From positions 1-64,000 of the forward strand of contig JAULBX010021631.1 of NCBI GenBank assembly GCA_032358255.1: a stretch of 64,000 nt of DNA, read 5' to 3'. Position numbers and translations under genes: made by a program. This DNA comes from Heterotrichella gracilis (Eukaryota; Sar; Xanthophyceae; Tribonematales; Xanthonemataceae). Positions 11,701 to 24,500 of this stretch are shown here, one piece after another. The first letter of the stretch is position 1. Each line of letters begins with the position of its first letter. The notes under the pieces were generated by a model. The model had not been told where the DNA came from. It saw only the letters and a list, made by a program, of their open reading frames with translations, and did not search any database.

Positions 11701-14700
11701 TTGAGTGCAGTGTAGGTTTTATTTCCAATGGCACATCACAGGGTGTACAAGGGTCATTGTTAGTTTCAACTGAATTGCTGAAACCCATCTGGTTAAGGGT
11801 TTTGCAGACTGGCTGCTCCTGCTGTACCATCTCCCAATCCCACGGGGATGCACACACTGTCCACAAGCAAAAAACACAAACAATTGTTTTCCTGAATTTC
11901 TCAAATGGAAATAATTACCGGTATTTCCAATCCTGCAGGACGCGGACGCCTATGCGCTGGCCGCCGAATCCCACATGCTCTTCGTCGCCTGGGACTGCTA
12001 CAACGCCGACGGGTCCCAGAAACCCGGCGCCATCAAAGCAGAATCTCTAGCCCAAAAAGCCCTAGCCATCGCCCCCACCCACCCTCTGGCCCTCCACCTC
12101 ACTGTTCATGTGACCGAGGCAGCCGCCCCCGGGCGGTCCAAGGGGGGGAATGACAAGGTGCCGCGGGCGGGGAGGGGGGAGGGCGCTGCGGATGCGTTGA
12201 ATGCGCGCTTCGGCAGCTTTGGGCACCTGCTGCACATGCCGTCGCATTTGTTCATCAGGTGGGGGGTGGGGACATGGCATGGCGGGGATTTTGCCTGGAG
12301 GACTTAATAAATCACGATATATCATTGTCGTCTGATTTTGCAGGGACTGCAGTGAAATTACATTCCTGTGCTTCCATCTTTACACTTCAAGCTCGCTGTC
12401 TTAAGCATGTAGCGCGCCCTGCCCCCCCCCCCCTTCCCTCTCCACCAGACTCCCACCAACTGCCCACCCTCACCCCTCACTGCCCACCCCCCACCCACCC
12501 AGGTTTGGCTGGTGGGACCCCAAATCCTAAATCCTCATATCCTAATCCCTAATCCCTAATCCCTCAGGGTCGGCCGGTGGGACGACGCGGTCCAGACCAG
12601 CATCGCGTCCCACGCCTCCGACCTGCGCACCGCCCGCCGCTGCCTCATCTCCTATGATCCCGAGCACAACGTGAACATGCTGGTGTTTGCTGCTGCCATG
12701 GGGGGCCAGCGGGGCCTGGCGGAGCGCCACGCCAAGGAGATGCGCACATTTTTGGATGTGTTCACCCCCTCGGTGTTCCCCGGGAGGGAGTGGATCAACC
12801 TGCCCATGACATGGGTGGGGATGGGGGTGGGGGTGGGGTTTGGAAAAAGGGGGCCAGGGGAGGTTGTGGGCTTGGCTTGGGAAGTTTGGAGAGAGGGAGG
12901 GACGAGGTCCTTTGTAAAGTCACTGCATGCTGAACATGGGACAATGTACCTTGACAAGTGTATGTACACCTACAAAGCACGAGCTTTTGGGAGCTGTAAT
13001 TTCTAGCCTATAAAAACCCTTGCCAAAACCCTCATGTTGAGCCTGATCACCCATGCCAAAACCCTCGCCAATGAGCATGAAGATCGTTGTCAACTCTCTC
13101 AAATTTCGATGTAAATCCTTGCATCGCACCCTTACCGGCAGCATGGCGGGTTTCCTTATACTAGGGCTTCCCAGTAGTCTAGGTATCAGGTTTAGGAGTT
13201 CATGCAAGGGTTTCAGGGCCTTCCCTTGTGCGCAGGTGCGGTTTGCCGAGTGGGACAAGATCCTGACCTCCCTCAAGCCGCCCACCAATGAGTCCCGGGG
13301 ATACATCCCTGTAGGGGGGCCACAGTTTAGCCAGGTGGGGAGGGAAACCCTGCGCATGTGGGGGCGGTGCGGGGATATGATGAACGCATGCGCTTTGATT
13401 CTGTCTAGGCCCTGTGGGATGCTGGGGCAGTGAGCGCACACGTGAGCTTTGGTCCAGTCTTTGCTAAGCATGTTGCATACTTCCATGATGTTGACATATG
13501 CGGGGCCAGCCCCACTCAGTTCCGGCGCTGGTGTTCTACATTCCACATCTTACGTCCTCCACCCTCCCCACCTCCCAATCACCACCACCATAACCACCAC
13601 CACTACGCCCGTGCCCTGGCCTGAACCCTGAACCCTAAACCCTACACCCTCCTTCCCAGGTGCTGTACCACTATGCCCGCGCCCTGGCCTAAACCCTAGT
13701 CCCTAAACCCTCCTCCCTCAGGTGCTGTACCACACCACTCTCACCCTGGCCTAAACCCTACATCCTAAACCCTACATCCTAAACCCTACATTTTCTCTCC
13801 AGGTGCTGTACCACTATGCGCGAGCCCTGGCCTATGCCGCCAAGCGCGACGCGGCTGCTGGTCAGGGCCAGGCGAAACAGGCCCACCGGCTGCTTGACCA
13901 CATGCAGAAGGAGGTGGGGGCGCTCAAGGTGAGGGGAAGACCCTAAGGACCCTAACGTGGGGTTTTGGTGAACCAACAAACCCTAAATTTTAGATCATCA
14001 CATGCAGCAGGAGGTGGGGGGGCTCGATGTGAGGCCAAGACCCTAAAGACCCTCCAAAAAACCCTTAACCATTCCATCGTCACTCGTATTTGTTTTCTAG
14101 CGGTGGATGACCCTAGGTTGGGGTTTGGTGGGTTTGAGGCAAAACCCAGTTCACAGCCTTATGCAGATCTTTGCACAAACTCCAATGCATAACATTACGG
14201 ATATCCCTGCACAAGGCTTTGCAAATCCCTCTACAAAACCCTATTCCGCAGGCAGCGGAGGTGCATGTGCCAGAAGATGAGAAGACCTACCCTGGGGGGG
14301 GCATTGGGATATATTCAGGGGGGTACAAGGCCATGGCTGCAGTGCTCCAAGCAATAGCTGGCGCCAGGCTGAGGGTATCGCTGGGGAAGCTGCAGGTAGG
14401 GGTTAGGCTTTGGGATGCACTTTGGGGGTGTAGATTGTTGCAAGGTATGCACCAGTAGCGTTCGTTGCATGGGGTTGGGTTGAGGGTTTAGGGTCTCTAT
14501 CATGGGTTGCGTGACGTGTACACAGTCAGTGCCACGCATCACCACTCAGCCATCATCACTGCCACCTACCACCGCCCACCCATCAGCTGCACTACCATTG
14601 GCCACACACCACTGTCACTTACTATTAGCTCTGGGTGCATCCTCACCCATTGCACAACCCATTACAGGAGGCCGTTGCTTTGCTCAAGACAGCCTCAGAC

Positions 14701-15190
14701 ACCGAGGACCAGTTGCTGAAGTCCTACATCGAGCCGCCGCGCCTGTTCAATCCCAGCAAGCAGTGCCTGGGATGGGCGTATCACCAAGCTGGGATGCACA
14801 AGTGCGTGGCGGAAACCCTAAACCCTAGCCCTTGATTTTTTTTGCGGGAAAGGATCATCACGTGGGACGATTCCAACATATGTTGACCCTGTCACAACAT
14901 GCGTAATCGTCCCATATGCAGTATGCATGTATCTGCCGCATTACTTGATTTCCATGGAAAATTACTGAAATGGACATTTTGTCACTAATTCCAGGGAGGC
15001 AGAGGCGGCCTACCAAGAGGACCTGGCAGAGTACCCTGAAAACGGGTGGTCGCTGCTGGGGTTGTCCCAGTCCCTGGAGGCGCAAGGCAGGAACGAGGAG
15101 GCTGCGGGGATGCACCAGTGCTTCCTGTCCGCTTGGCAGCATGCAGATTTCCGGCTGGACTCGGCCTGCCCCGCCTTTTCTCAGTTGTGA
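8739..15190 (+). CDS. Membrane-anchored TPR protein with CxxCH motif
   Basis: Twelve exons in consistent phase give 692 aa: 8739-8843, 9540-9610, 10196-10439, 10970-11227, 11534-11668, 11939-12258, 12568-12814, 13236-13334, 13803-13928, 14252-14395, 14668-14801, 14995-15190. A hydrophobic N-terminus (1-22) is followed by a basic stretch and a transmembrane helix (about 62-85, VGGAIALAITIILLLAVVV). The rest is a helical TPR domain of a type common in bacteria, with landmarks AYDFNQVEALNSFQAAL, DPSCAMCHWGVAYAVGP (CxxCH at 167-171) and LLHMPSHLFIRVGRWDDA. Function is unknown. CxxCH is the haem-c attachment motif, but here it may be structural. The first two exons are the least certain; their phase and basic-then-TM order support them. 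Likely of bacterial origin in the distant past (inference). Introns are full of exon-edge copies. Confidence 0.85.
9405..9465 (+). repeat. Partial upstream copy of TPR exon 2
   Basis: Sequence around gacaaggatggcggtgatgc resembles the start of exon 2 (9530-9570), including the preceding gttgac...tacgcatgc. It is one of two flanking copies of that short exon. Confidence 0.6.
9655..9716 (+). repeat. Downstream copy of TPR exon 2 with donor
   Basis: About 55 bases match the exon 2 end (gtgacgtccgtgatcaa to ggccaagggcaag) plus its gtgag donor, with few changes. The two copies are separated by telomere-like agggtataggg motifs. Confidence 0.85.
10595..10633 (+). repeat. Copy of TPR exon 3 end and donor
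   Basis: The string aaagctgtttgaccaggtgg repeats the exon 3/intron junction at 10424-10443, with a little upstream similarity (ccctgtgcccc against gtgcctgaggc). Confidence 0.85.
13598..13757 (+). repeat. Three upstream copies of TPR exon 9 start
   Basis: Copies at about 13598-13625, 13659-13692 and 13720-13755 each match the exon 9 start (aggtgctgtaccactatgcg through cctggcc). Each is followed by CCCTAAA-type repeats (cctaaaccctacatccta). The real exon begins at 13803. The unit is therefore about 60 bases, exon edge plus telomere-like DNA, in four tandem copies. Confidence 0.9.
13990..14052 (+). repeat. Downstream copy of TPR exon 9 end
   Basis: Matches the exon 9 end and donor (accacatgcagaaggaggtg through gaccctaaggaccct at 13894-13950) with a handful of changes. 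With the upstream copies it means exon 9 is flanked on both sides by its own duplicated edges. Confidence 0.85.
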
Positions 15191-15234
15191 CGGGTGTGAT
15201 TGGATCATGGTTCCCAAGGGTGTGAGGACGGGCA

Positions 15235-15400
15235 TGTGCTGCTGGGATTGTTTGTCCCTGGAGGCCCACGGCAGAAAATAGGCTGGACGAACCCACCAGC
15301 GCTTCCTGCCTGCCTGGCAGCATGCATGCGGGTTCCTGGCTGGACTAACTGTGTCCCACTTTTTGTCAGCTGTCATAGCCCAATCGGAAGGGTGCTGGGT
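15235..15400 (+). repeat. Decayed copy of TPR terminal exon, past the stop
   Basis: Aligns to the last exon from about 15048 to beyond its stop codon: gctgctggg...ttgt, ccctggaggc, cagcgcttcctg, tggcagcatgca and ggctggact follow in the same order. It lies in the 3' UTR or spacer. Confidence 0.8.
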
Positions 15401-15462
15401 TGGCTGGAGGGTATTGGGTGATGTTGGGCAATGCAGTTCGCTCACGAGCGTTGCATCTTCAT

Positions 15463-17460
15463 TTATTTCTCGGAAGGGGCAGGTGCTGGTGGGGTTGGAG
15501 GCGTACTGAGTTGTGGTTGGGATTGGGTGAATTTGTCGATTGAATGGTTTTTTTGCTCATGAACAACTGTGGTTGAATCCATGCCATGGACGGTCCAGTT
15601 GGGAAGTACGAATGGAACTCTGAATTCAAATATTTTTGCCATATTCAAGCCGCAGCGCTGGGGGTGGTTTAACATTTGTGTCCCATTGAGGCAATTCAAT
15701 TGTTGATGCCATTGGATGTAATCGATGAATGTAGGAATATATTGGCAAACTACTAGGTTGTGGCGGTCTGGGGCCATGCCTGCCTTTGAAACTCACCAAA
15801 CTTTTTGAAGAGTGTGTTCCCATGGCATGGTGGTGCGCTAGGCCATTTCAAACCACCAGTAGCTTGACTGCCTGCACCATGCCCCAAGTCAATGCTGCCA
15901 GCGCTTCCACAGTTACTGTATATACTGGGTCACCGCACTGGCCCAGGGTCAAAAGTTCACTCCAGTTGGCAAAGCAATGCTGAGGTCTAATACCCTGACC
16001 ATTGTGAGCCATATGAGTGGCCCAGGGCATGCTGGTATCCGAATCCTGCAAAATGATGCAATCTCTAGGGTATGCAGTGGGGAACCAAATGATCATTTCA
16101 AAAGGCATTTCGAGCCAAATTCTTTCTAAGGGATATCCATTGCCTTACAATGCATTGCCCCACTAATATTCACAGCTGCCACGCACCTTCCTCCCGGGCA
16201 CCGAAGCTCCTGCGAGGTAGCCCGCACACCAACAATCTCACATCTTTACCCTCAATCCCCAGCACTAGCAGCAGAGATGCATGCAGCGGTAGTCAGCATG
16301 CGCTCCTACTACATTTATTCATCTGTCTCCAAGGATCATCAGCCTCAGCAGCTCCAGCAGCAGCTCCAACGGCTCTAACAGCTCCACAGCATGCATGTGG
16401 CAGACGATTACCATCCTGAAGGCGATGATGACAGGGGATCTCTCTTCACTGTAGCCATCTTCATTCTATCTCTCTCTCATTTGCGTCTCCCTCCTACCGG
16501 GGGGTGGGTAACCTTCCCCCAGATTCCTGGTTGGCTAGTGACCAAATCGGTGCTGGCGGAGGCCTGGCATTCACTCTGTCATATGGACGCAACCATTCTC
16601 CTGATGGCATAGTAATCAAGGGTGGAACCAAACAGAATGGATGGAATTCCTTGTCACACCCCATCATACAACAGCATAATCACATCTAATTTAGATGACT
16701 CATCAAATCCCATCACAGCAGCAGCATAGCAAACTGACAGCGCATTACCCTCATATCCCTCAGTTGGGTGCTGCGGGGTTGATGATGTCTTTGCAATGAA
16801 CACCAACTGCGGCACTGACTCAGAAATAACTTCATTTGTCAGCGGAAATGACAAATCATTCCCACCCTGAGGCAAAAATTCTTGTGGTGACATGACAGCC
16901 ACAGATATCTCACTCCCGAGCTTTTCCTCTGGCAGCATTTGGATAGCAGGATGGGTCTCAGGTACCTCAGCCAAAGGCTGTTCAGGTATGCTGTGATCTC
17001 CAGTTATCTGTCCATCCTCAAAATCAATACTGGCCAAGGGTTTAGCTGGTGGTGGGGGTTGCACATGCGCAAGAAATGTCATGACACTGTCATGCACGCA
17101 GTCAACCTCGGAGGAGTCCTGGAAATTCCAAGCGTCCCCATCATCTGATTCAGGGGTAACCTGGTGCTGCAGCGGGGCGTTCACACCAACTGGTTGCCGT
17201 TTCCACGTTGGTGTGACACCTAGGCATTAGCGGTTGCTCGGGAAGAGCATCAACCACTGGTAGAGGCGGCGGATGGTGTGAGCGGGGAGTAGCAGGGGGT
17301 ACCGACCTGGAATAATAACAATCCTGGCTGGTGGGAGATGGGCACCGTTGGGCAGGCGCACTGCGGTTGGCAACATGCTTGATAGCGGGCTTCTCCATTC
17401 CTGCCTGATCCCTACCACGCATCTCATAAGCATCCAGAATATAACCTATCTGGCACTTAT
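15463..17460 (-). mobile_element. Possible old broken retroelement-like remnant
   Basis: A relatively AT-rich segment with several minus-strand open stretches (15463-15777, 15848-16108, 16654-17184, 17150-17422) that do not join into one gene. The 176-aa stretch at 16654-17184 is acidic and proline-rich with no recognised domain. The stretch just upstream (IGYILDAYEMRGRDQAG) and the one at 15848-16108 faintly recall the linker and RNase H parts of Copia-type LTR elements, but this is impression only. No terminal repeats were found. If it is an element it is old and broken in several places. An unknown host gene is the alternative. Confidence 0.3.
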
Positions 17461-18512
17461 GATGGGATCAGAGCATGAATCACTGTAGTAGTTATCACAC
17501 CTCTGTCATTCACGAGGAACAATCCTCATCACCGGCAATCCGGTTGCTTGGATGGTTCCGGTGGGCCTGGTTGGCTTGCCTTGGAGGCCCTCCGGCTACA
17601 TAAGGGCGACAAATCCATATTACAGCAGGGCAGAAGGGCAAGTTAAAGTTGTCTTTCTGCAACGCCTATCAAGCATTGCAATAAATTGATTGCATTAGTT
17701 GCAATTGAATTTTAAGATATTTTTCCTAAACAATTGCAAAAGCGTCGCAATAAATTAATTGGTATCCATATTTGATAGATCCGACCTACAGAGCTGCAGA
17801 GGAAACAAACACTTACTGTCATTTGGCAAATTTGGGCGCAATGACGCAGCGGCTGCCTAAGGTGCTAAAATGAACACTGATGCACGCTAGATATATATAA
17901 TATCTGAACCAGCCATGACTGCTCTAGATCTAATAAGGGAGTATACTACTCAATACCAAGCTAGGAGTGTAGATATATCACGAGTACGTCATCAAGATAG
18001 CCAAGGGAAGACGTGGGGTTGACAGACAGTTCAAAAGTAAAGACTCTGAGTAAAGACTCTCTGACGCTCGGGAAAGCTGTGCTACAAAAGGGGGAACTGA
18101 GGCCATGGCAATCCGTGCTGTGCTATACGGGAGGTAGCATATTGATCTACCTATAGGGTAATACTATGTGCATGCACGCAATGCAAGGGGAGCCAAAGAA
18201 AAGCAGTGAAGCAGGTGCCCAGTAAGAGCGACTAGACACCGACAACTGAAATGTACCGTCCCCGGTAGGTGGGATACATTGTCATAATTTGGGGAAATTT
18301 AACGCACATCACGCGCTAGAAGTACTTGAGTGGTAAAAGATTATTGGTCAATATTAAGCAATATGAAAGGAGCAAAACCAGCATATTGGTAGGCACTTCG
18401 CCGTAAAAGAAGTTCAAAAATATCAGGGCACAGGCAAATTAGCCAGGCAGGCACTACACTGCTCAAATCACTTTCTTAACACTGTAAAAAAAAAAAACTT
18501 GGAAAATGAATT
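17461..18512. other. AT-rich non-coding block, ending in poly(A)
   Basis: No ORF of note. It is markedly less GC-rich than the rest of the window (taaattaattgg, atatatataatatc). Contains a direct repeat taaagactctgagtaaagactct near 18038-18060 and a 12-base A run at 18485-18497, just beyond the stop of the minus-strand root-cap gene. It may be part of the same insertion as the preceding segment. Confidence 0.5.
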
Positions 18513-21500
18513 CTACAGGCTCGCCATCACGCCACCCACTCCAATCGCTGCGACGTGCAGAGATGCGCTATCCGCAATGGGCTCCAGCACCTTGACCTCC
18601 CGCATGGACCTCCGGACCACGCCATGTGCCCTTGAAGCAGGCACGGGAGTGAACAGGATGAACTCGGACTGGGTGCCAAACAGCCCGTCCTTGACCAGGT
18701 AGTCAGCAGTGGAGCCCTCCCATGCAACCTCCCCGTTCACCATCTGCAAGGGGGAAAAGGGGGGTGAGCCATGCTGCACAAGCGCGCTCAGGGCTGGGGT
18801 CACAGTGCTGAACCCCAGCCTAGGGTAAGTTATGCAGGCCAGCTGTAGTCATGGCACACGCAGGTTGCACCACACACATGGGAGTTGTGGTGCGCCTCAT
18901 ATATACTGATTGCAGTGGGTGCAACAACGCCACTTCCAATTCGGTGCAATCTAGTGCAACCCCTGAACGTGCCAAGAGCCTCTCAACACGTACCGGCAGC
19001 GACACCGCCTTGCCGCCCCTCCACGTCTGGCCAAGCACGCCGTGCATGTCCACCACATCGGGCGTCAGCATATCCACAGTGAAGTCCAGCCACGCCTCCT
19101 GGGGCTGGCTGAGCACGTGAACCCTTAGGTGGGGTGTGGAGATGACCAGCTCCACCCCAGGGCCCTTGGCCTTGAGGCGCAGGGTCATGTCGGGTGTGCC
19201 GCGGATGCGGAACGGGGCGTTGAGTTGCAGCAGGGCGGTGGCGTCCACGTCAGCGATGTACACTGCATGCCAAGGGGAATGTACATAAATATAAATATAC
19301 AAGTACAGATTAACAGTACTGAAATAAAATTACTTATCAATTTAGGAGACAGTGGTAAATATAAATCCCGGCATTTGACAACGTCACCCAATGGCAATGA
19401 AAAGCAGGCCAGGCGTTCACCTCCCGGTTCGCCCCAAACCCTAAACCCTAACCTCTAAACCCTAAAATACACACCTCCCAGCTTGCCCTGGCCGCGCGCC
19501 TCCACCGCCAGCCGCGCCGCCCCGTAGCGCACCCCGATGAGCGTCATGTAGTTGCTCTCCGCCTGTGCATTGCCCAGGTTGGAGAACAGGGCATTGATCT
19601 GGTGGCGGGGCTCGCTGAGCATGTTGAACACCTGGTCCGACACCCCCGGGAAGTCAAAGTGCTTGCCGTCAAAGCCGTAGATGTGGGGGTCGCCCGCGGC
19701 ACCGCCGGAGGTCTGTGATCCTGAGTGTGCGTTGGCGGGTGGGGATGGTGGTGGCGGTGGTGGGGGTGGTGGGGAGGAGGATACCGCTGGCGGTGGTGGT
19801 GGCGACAATACTGGTGATGGCGGTGGTGACAGCTCCGGTGATGGTGGTGGTGAGGATATCACTGGTGATGGCGGTGGCGACAATACTGGTGATGGCGGTG
19901 GAGACAGCACCGGGGATGGCGGGGGGGACAGCACTGGCGAAGGGGGTGGGGACATCACCGGTGACGGTGGCGGTGAGAGCACAGGGGATGGCGGTGGGGA
20001 GAGCACTGGGGATGGCGGTGGAGAGAGCACTGGGGACGGTGGTGGGGACAGCACCATGGATGGTGGTGGGGACAGCACTGGGGACGGTGGTGGGGAGAGC
20101 ACTGGGGACCGCTGAGGTGAGAGCACTGGGGATGGTGGCGGTGAAAGCACCGGGGATGGTGGTGGGGACAGCACCGGGGACGGTGGTGGGGACAGCACTG
20201 GTGATGGTGGTGGTGATGTTGGCGATGGCGGTGGCGAGTAGTTTGTGGCGCAGTACTGGTTTGCTGCTGTAAGACAGGGAAAATAAATCTCAGTAACAAA
20301 TTTACATTGGCGCTTATAAAACACACCTTCAAGATGAGGGACACTCGCCCTAGAAGTCAAGGCGGTACACTAGTTCACCTTAAACCCTAAACAGTGCACC
20401 GGCTCATCCTAAACCTTAAGCAGCGCAACCTAAACCCTAAACCCTAAACATGCTCAACTGCCTTGGTGGTCAGCGCCATGCCCTCATAGGTCAGGCACAT
20501 GGCGCCACCAGCACACCCTGAGCCCTATAGGGTTTAGCCAAACCCTAAACCCCGCGCACCTGTCGTGGAGGTCAGCACCGTGCCCTCATAGGTCAGGTAC
20601 ATGGTGGCGGCATCCGAGGTCCCCCACTTGGGGTCAATCGCCGCGGCGGTTGGCGTCTGGGTGGCAAAAGTCAGCGCCATGACCGAGCCGGGGGTCATGC
20701 ATGCCCCCAGGCCGTACGCCGCGCCGGGATTCCCGGTGAAAGTTCCGCCCGCCGAGCATGCCGCGCTGGTCCCCAGACCCTTTTGGCAGTACCTCTTGGC
20801 CTGGCCCGTGTACCCTGAAATGGTATACCCATTGGAGACCGCTGGCGGGGACCATGTGATGAGCGCCGCTGAGGTATCGGCGCCAGCGTAGCCCAGGAAC
20901 TGGAACCCCGTGGGGGGGTTGGGCTTGGTGTAGAAGATCAGCCCGTCAAGGGGGTCGCTCAGGGGGCTGGTGAGGCCCGCGATGTTGGTCAGGCTCATGG
21001 TGAGGCGGTAGGTGGCGCCGGGGAGGGCGTTGTAGTACTGGCGGTACATGCTGAAGTCGAGGTTTAAGCTGGGGCCTGGGCCATACTGCAGTGTTTGCGT
21101 TTCCTTGGCTGCTGCGCACTCGGCGTCTGTGCCAGCTTCAGATTTCTGCGCGGCAACAGACACAGGAGGTGGGTTTTAACAAGAAAATTGAATGATAAGT
21201 CAATAATTTATTCACATATAAATACAGGAATGAAAAGTAAGTACGAGGGCACGCCTGCCTTTGAGATGGAAAGCGTTTTTTTCTCGTTTTGTAATTGGCA
21301 GGATTCATGAAGTTGATGGTGTCGAGTCGGACATTGCCCGTGTCCACGCCCTTCCACAGAAAGCTGGTGAGGATGTAGGAGAATCCAACCAGGGTCCCTT
21401 GGTTGGTGGGCTGGGTGGGGGCAGTCCCCAGGGTGGGCGCTCTGGGAGGAAGGGGAAGTGGATGAGAAAGTGTTGAATGGGAAATAATGAATAAATACGC

Positions 21501-24500
21501 CATGCGGCTCAAGGTTACGGTGGCCCGGGAGTCTAAGAAGCAAAAAAGAACCAGACGGGAAATTTGATAATGCATAAACACGGTATGCTGCTCGCCTCAC
21601 GTATGAGGGCGTTGGTTCAGGGAAGGCACAGGAACCCTAAACCCTGTCCCTAAACCCTAAACCCTACCTGGTAGGTGCCACCATAGGCACTGCTGCCAAC
21701 CTTGTCCCTCCTCTAAACCCTGAACCCCTATCCCTAAACCCTACCTGGCAGATGCCACCACCGCCGTCATGGGCACTGCTGCGGACTTGGGCCCCTCACC
21801 AATGCCCCCAGCACCACACGTGGTTGCGTAGCCTGACAGTGAGGTGATGATGGAGATCTGGAAGGAGTACAGCCTGGGTGGCACAAAATGGGGATAAGAA
21901 AAGAAAAAGAATAACCGGCATCTGAAAGGAGTATACGGTGGCCTGGGTGGCTGGCAAAAGGGGGATAAGAATAAGAACAAGGCTATGAATAAGGGGCATC
22001 TGGAAGGAGTGCAGCCTGGGTGGCAGGCCCAGGGGGGATACTTTGGGCCGGGGGCGCCAGGGGCTGGGCATCCAGAATGGAGACAAACAATGAAGAAGAC
22101 AGGTTCCCATAAGGATTAGAAGCCTTTTGAACAGCTCGGGACATCACAGGAACGCGGCCGGAGACTGGCAGGTTCTCGACCGCTTCCCACATGACGTTGT
22201 ATCTGCGGATCAACAACCAATTCACAAAGCATTGCGCTGTCAACTTTTGACAACAAACGCGGTGGTTGTCAATCAATAAATATTATAAATACTTGGGTGA
22301 CCCTACCGGGCGGGACTATTATACCCCACGATTATCTTGAGACCACCCACTTTTCACTTCTTCCATAACGTATTCTTACCACGTCAGCATACAGCCATCA
22401 TGTGGTTGGCATGGCATGTGAGGTGGCATATGCATCATGAGAGGTGGTGCCCCTGCAAGTTGCGAGGGGCACAGTGTGCAAGCAGGCCTAGGGTTTAGGT
22501 TTAGGGTTTAAAGAAAAGGGTTTAGGCAGCGTACCCTCCGAAGGACAGCTTTGGAACTCCGATGCGGGTTGCTGAGGCTGGTGCGGTGACTTGCGTGACC
22601 CCGCCAGAGATCTGATTATAGCTGGTGCACATTCCAGCAATCCCGTTAATGCTGAGGCAGCTGTAGTACAGGCAGTAGGAAGCGGTGGGCTCCGTCGCCA
22701 CTGCAGGCGGGGAGTCACAAAAATTGAACAAAAAAGATAGTATAAAATGAACAGCTGCAGGTGGGAAAACAATTAAAGTGAATGAATTGAGGCAAGTGTA
22801 GGCAGGTAGTAGGTGGCGATCTGCACTGTCACTGCAGGTGGCACAAGGTGCGCCGTCGCTTGTTGCTTACTTTTGGCACAGGATGTGTTGGTGCAGGTAG
22901 GCAAATGCAGTTGTGTAATATGCAGCCTGCCTGGTTTAAGTTAGTTGATTCATTAAAAGGAGTTTAGGGTTTAGGGTTAAGGGGAGTTGGCCACGGGAAG
23001 GCTACTGCCCTCCTGTTTAGGATATAGGAATTATTGCTGCAGAGGGGCACCTATCCAAGCTCATTTGATTGCAGCGCAGGAATCCTCTGGTCAAGACACA
23101 TGCAAAACCTAAACCCTACACCCTACCCTCTGCCCAATGGTCAAGCCACATGCACAATCTAACCCCCAAACCCTAAGCAAGGGTGCAGGGCGCACCTGGG
23201 GTCCATGTGACGGCGACAAATGGTCAAGTCGCATGCAAACCCTACCCTAGACCCTAAGCAAGGGTACAGGGCGCACCTGGGTTCCATGTGACGGCGACAA
23301 AGTCGTCGTCATCGGCTGCGGGCGCCGCGCTGGTGATGGTGGGGGCCTGGTGGGGGGTGGGGCCGAAGCGGTCGGGGGCGGCCACGGCAGCAGAGGCAGG
23401 GCTTGTGAAGGCGAGGCTGCCAATCGTTACTGTGGCCTGCACGCTGAATGAGTACACCCTGCAGGGGCGCAACCAGGGTGAGAAATGAGTCAGCATGAAA
23501 CATTATAGTCACTATTTAGCTAAGCACTATTTAGCTCAACAGGTGTTCCATGGGCGAGTGAGTGGTGGATGCGTTTTGACTCTTCCGGCAGGCACTGGCG
23601 TGCGGGCATGGTTGGGCAGGGTTGGAAGACATACTCACGCCAGCTATCATGTAGTCAGAACTTATTCATGAGGCCAGAACCTGTTTGTGATGGGCAGGCA
23701 GGGAGCACTTACGCGTTTTTGCGTGTGTAGAAGTCGGTCAGGAACAGGCTCTGGGTGGTGGCGCTTGTTTGGCCTGCCACGTTGTTGTTGGCTAGGCAGG
23801 TGCTTCCCAGCACGCTCACACATGTCCAGGTGTATATGTAGCTGGCGGCGCTGGCCACTGCAGGCAACGACAAATAAGGGTTTATGGTTAGGGTTTAGGG
23901 TGTGTCCGCTGGCGTCCATGTGTACTTGCAGCTACTCAAGGCAAGTGCCCTGCCCATGCTGCACCTAGTTGACATCTGTAGCTCACACTGTGACCACCTG
24001 ATGCATTCTTTTGCACCTAAACCTTAAACCCTAGGCACCCACTTTGCACACAGGCACCTCATACGAGCACTCGCACCCAGACCCTAAACCCTAGGGACTT
24101 GATGTCCCAACACATGCAGGCACTTGCACCCCACACCAGCCGCACCCACCTGGGGTCCACACAGCAGTCGCGGTGTCAAACGCTGCATTCATGGTCACTG
24201 ATGTCACCGTGGGGGCTGCCAGTTCAGACCCCGTGGTCAGGCGGGTGAGTTGTAGTGCACTGCTCAGGGGGCTCTCAAAGGTCGAGGCCACATTGTTGGT
24301 GGGCAGGTTGACGCCACTATAGGTGTACACGTCGGACACTTGCACGCTGTACAGCCTGCGCAGGAGACAAACAACTGTTTTAGGGTTTAGGGTACCCGGG
24401 TTTTGGAGGTGGTTTGTCTCCTGCTGAGAAAACTGATGTGGAATTAGATAACAAAACAAATGAACAGATGGCAGCACAGTGCACGGAAGGAGAGTAATGG

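Noticed and set aside
18100-18300. Group II intron-like structured RNA
   Set aside because: Some strings recall such introns, but no convincing domain V (short GAGC/GUUC hairpin) was found.
19681-20272. Long plus-strand ORFs opposite the proline-rich exon
   Set aside because: They are the complementary reading (Gly/Asp-rich) of the SPPPSP minisatellite, whose minus-strand frame joins into a full gene.
22050-22203. Additional FN3 exon (YNVMWEAVENLPVSG) of the root-cap gene
   Set aside because: Plausible acceptor, but no donor keeps the phase of the next exon; noted in the gene entry and left out of the model.
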